A DNA stretch of 64,000 bases from Brevibacterium sp. UCMA 11754 (lineage in GTDB: Bacteria; Actinomycetota; Actinomycetes; Actinomycetales; Brevibacteriaceae), in contig NZ_JACBOT010000026.1 in the NCBI RefSeq assembly GCF_021532275.1, forward strand, positions 1 to 64,000, in the 5' to 3' direction. A program made the position numbers and the translations under genes. Shown here piece by piece: positions 62,110 to 64,000 of the stretch (position 1 is the stretch's first letter; each line of letters begins with the position of its first letter). A model generated the notes under the pieces. It worked only from the letters and a program-made list of their open reading frames with translations, had not been told where the DNA came from and did no database searches.

Positions 62110-62877
62110 ATGATGACGACTGCAATTCTTGGACTGGGCGAAGCCGGTAGCCTGTATGCTGCAGGATTCCTCGACTGTGGCTTTACCGTCCACGGGTACG
62201 ATCCTTTCGTCTCAGGCACGCCGGAAGGAATTCGCAGGTTCGATTCGCTGGAGGATGCTGTTTCGTCTGCTGATCTCGTCATCAGCCTCGTGGGAGCGTC
62301 GGTATCGAAGAAGGTGGCGGACGAGGCACTTCCGTTGGTGCCCGAGGGCGCCGTCTTCGCAGACTTCAACACAGGGTCTCCTCAGGTCAAGAAGGCCGTC
62401 GCTGATCGAGCGAGCGAATTCGGTGTTCTCTTCGCGGATGTTGCAGTCCTGGCCCCGGTCCCGCGGGCCGGGGTTCTCACCCCGCTGACGGTCAGCGGCA
62501 CGGGCGCCAGCGCATTCACCTCGGTAATGGAGCCGACGGGCACCGAAATCGATTGCATCCACGGTGCAGCAGGCGATGCCGCGTCCCGCAAGCTGTTACG
62601 GAGCGTTTTCATGAAGGGCCTGGCTGCTGTCGTTCTGGAAAGCGTCACCGCCGCTGAGGCCGCTGGTCAGGCTACTTGGCTGCGCGATCAGATCGTGGCC
62701 GAACTCGACGGAGCCGGTGACGAATTGATTGAGCGGCTCGTCACCGGCTCCCGCAAGCATGCGATCAGGCGAGCTCATGAGACTTCTGATGCCGCTGCAT
62801 ACCTCGACGACCTAAACGTGCCGAATTGGTCGACTGCCGCTGCGAATGCCTGGTTGTCCTCTCTGGCGGATTCATAG
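62110..62877 (+). CDS. NAD(P)-dependent oxidoreductase, NAD_binding_2 with DUF1932-type C-terminus
   Basis: 255-residue relative of 6-phosphogluconate and beta-hydroxyacid dehydrogenases. ILGLGEAGSLYAAGFLDCG is the Rossmann motif and VLAPVPRAGVLTPLTVSGTGA stands at the substrate-loop position; the C-terminal helical half (RKLLRSVFMKGLAAVVLESVTAAEAAGQ) is DUF1932-like. TTAGGAGT precedes ATG 62110. Last gene of the island on the plus strand, 133 bp after the transporter. No LigC homologue is present; it could supply the missing dehydrogenase step, but it may serve another substrate. Confidence 0.82.
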   Translation: MMTTAILGLGEAGSLYAAGFLDCGFTVHGYDPFVSGTPEGIRRFDSLEDAVSSADLVISLVGASVSKKVADEALPLVPEGAVFADFNTGSPQVKKAVADRASEFGVLFADVAVLAPVPRAGVLTPLTVSGTGASAFTSVMEPTGTEIDCIHGAAGDAASRKLLRSVFMKGLAAVVLESVTAAEAAGQATWLRDQIVAELDGAGDELIERLVTGSRKHAIRRAHETSDAAAYLDDLNVPNWSTAAANAWLSSLADS

Positions 62878-63240
62878 GGGTCGTCGGCGGAAAAGGGCAA
62901 GTTGGTCGGCAAAAACACCTGGCAGACCGTATCTCAACCCTTCACTATTAAGGGGCGAGCCAAGCTGTGTTGGTATGCACGCTAAGCGTTGCCGCCAAGT
63001 ATCGTTACGAGGTCCCGACAGGTGTCTTGGTAGCGTTAAGGAGAGTCTCGTGGCCATATTGGCCGCAAAGTCGTGCATCATGCTGTCCGTTGTCGGCCTG
63101 GCTACGAGTGTCTTGGCGGCGAGCACAATGGTGCGGCGGCGAGGAAGAGGCGAAGTACAGAGAAGAACTCGTCCCTCGTTTATGCGTAGCTGCGAGCGGT
63201 GCAGTCGAGGTTCCGAGCGAGGCACCGCTCGCTCTCTGGG
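62878..63240. other. Region without a supported gene
   Basis: About 360 bases between the oxidoreductase gene and the SMR remnant. Overlapping short frames on both strands show no recognisable domain; base composition is lower in GC near 62900-63000. Probably decayed or rearranged DNA linked to the insertion element at the window end. Confidence 0.45.
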
Positions 63241-63244
63241 TTCG

Positions 63245-63505
63245 AGCGTGGAGCTGTCAGAGAATTGGAGCCACACAACCCCGGAGATGATCACTGCGAG
63301 CCAGAAACGCCTTGGGCCGGGTGAGAGTCCCGTCGAAGAACATCGGGCCAAGTGCGGCTGCACCGACGGTTCCGATGCCGGTCCATACTGCGTACCCGAT
63401 GCCGACCTCAATGCACCTGAGCGCGACACTGGGGAAGAACATCATCAAGGGGTCGACGACTGCGTACCAGAGTGGGTTGGTGAAGCCGACACTGCTGTTG
63501 ACTGA
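63245..63505 (-). pseudogene. Small multidrug resistance (SMR) transporter remnant
   Basis: Minus-strand translation reads SVGFTNPLWYAVVDPLMMFF then SVALRCIEVGIGYAVWTGIG and TVGAAALGPMFFDGTLT, matching membrane segments 2-3 of EmrE/SugE-like proteins (ALRxIPVGxAYAVWTGIG). The last segment continues in another frame as FWLAVIISGVVWLQF, so there is a frameshift near 63310-63320. The first segment with the essential Glu is missing. Not functional. Confidence 0.75.
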
Positions 63506-63638
63506 CAGAGCGTTCGTTCAGCCCCAGACGATGGGTGTCGTCATCCACTTGCCGAGGTTGGAGTCTATCGCTGAGACGAACGCGGCGACCTGGTCCTACG
63601 TATAGCTCGGAATCGCGCTCACATGACTCTCCTACGTA

Positions 63639-63700
63639 ATGCCTCATGTCAATATGCCCGCGAAATGTTCTCGATGCCTCACATAGATTTGCCCGCGAAA
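63639..63700. repeat. Direct repeats at the insertion-sequence end
   Basis: Two 27-base copies, 63639-63665 and 63674-63700, both begin ATGCCTCA and end TGCCCGCGAAA, 35 bp apart. They lie directly after the transposase stop codon and are the likely transposase-binding subterminal repeats of that element. Confidence 0.75.
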
Positions 63701-63701
63701 C

Positions 63702-64000
63702 CTACCCAGTCTTGACTCGCACGCCCTTGCGCACATCCGGCAGGGCTGACGGGAACGAAGCCAGATAGAGTTGCTCGGTCTTCGTGCTCGATAGAACCAG
63801 CAATCGGTCCTGGATCCGGGCGATCTCAGCAGCGATCTTCGCCGGGTTGAGACTGTCCCGATACGCCGTCATGTCCTTCACCTGTTTCGGGGACAAAACA
63901 CCGGCGTCCAACAGCCGGTCGAAGGGTGTCCGGGGAGCATCGTAGACACGTTTACGTCGCCCATTGCGCGTCGACCCATACCCAGTGGGTTTGATCGTGG
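63702..64000 (-). mobile_element. Transposase C-terminal part (IS481/IS3-like), cut by window end
   Basis: The frame is open from the window end to the TAG at 63702. The translation reads TIKPTGYGSTRNGRRKRVYD, then PRTPFDRLLDAGVLSPKQ, VKDMTAYRDSLNPAKIAAEI and ARIQDRLLVLSSTKTEQLYL, the tail of integrase-core transposases of the IS481 type (PRTPFDRLLDxGVLS followed by LNPAxI). The DDE core is outside the window. Intact as far as seen. It marks the right side of the accessory region. Confidence 0.85.

Overview
The window is about 64 kb of GC-rich actinobacterial chromosome, most like a Micrococcales genome of the Brevibacterium type. This is inferred from GTP-dependent PEP carboxykinase, the dnaK-grpE-dnaJ-hspR operon with HspR operators (HAIR), a Bpa proteasome activator, an LCP ligase and the YhgE/Pip plus MMPL pair. 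The genus is a judgement from sequence recall, not a search result.

Positions 1-47.5 kb read as ordinary chromosome. In order: the 3' part of pckG; a PiT phosphate transporter with a small membrane partner; a class III aminotransferase divergent from a PucR regulator; a hydroxyproline-type catabolic cluster (proline-racemase-family enzyme, DapA-like lyase, DadA-like oxidase, FadR-type GntR regulator, SDR protein); tRNA-Ser(GCT); an LCP protein and a FAD/NAD(P)-binding protein; a YhgE/Pip and MMPL export pair with a divergent TetR regulator; a duplicated-domain hypothetical protein; a C45 acyltransferase and metallo-hydrolase pair; an APC permease; tRNA-Ser(TGA); a maltokinase-like pseudokinase candidate; ilvA; a quinone oxidoreductase; bpa; two HAD phosphatases; serS; a lipid kinase; two paralogous LPXTG surface proteins; and the heat-shock operon.

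Positions 47.8-64 kb look accessory. They hold an SDR/TetR pair fused by a deletion, an aldo/keto reductase operon with a divergent XRE regulator, an aromatic-acid catabolic island (52.7-62.9 kb), a broken SMR drug-efflux gene and the 3' end of a transposase gene. The island encodes LigI, LigJ, LigK and LigU/GalD homologues, which together convert 2-pyrone-4,6-dicarboxylate through oxalomesaconate to pyruvate and oxaloacetate. It also has a VOC-type extradiol dioxygenase, two MFS carriers, a GntR regulator and an NAD(P)-dependent oxidoreductase.

The strongest unreported-looking signals are regulatory and architectural. Three promoters of the aromatic island carry the same tandem element, GTTRAC-N6-GTTRAC, with exactly 12 bp between starts. 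The two promoters of the hydroxyproline cluster share TCAGGATTGT-N4-CAATC. The MMPL transporter carries a C-terminal domain that looks like a degenerate ABC ATPase. The maltokinase-like protein has lost the kinase catalytic motifs. One deletion can explain loss of both 5' ends of a divergent SDR/TetR pair.
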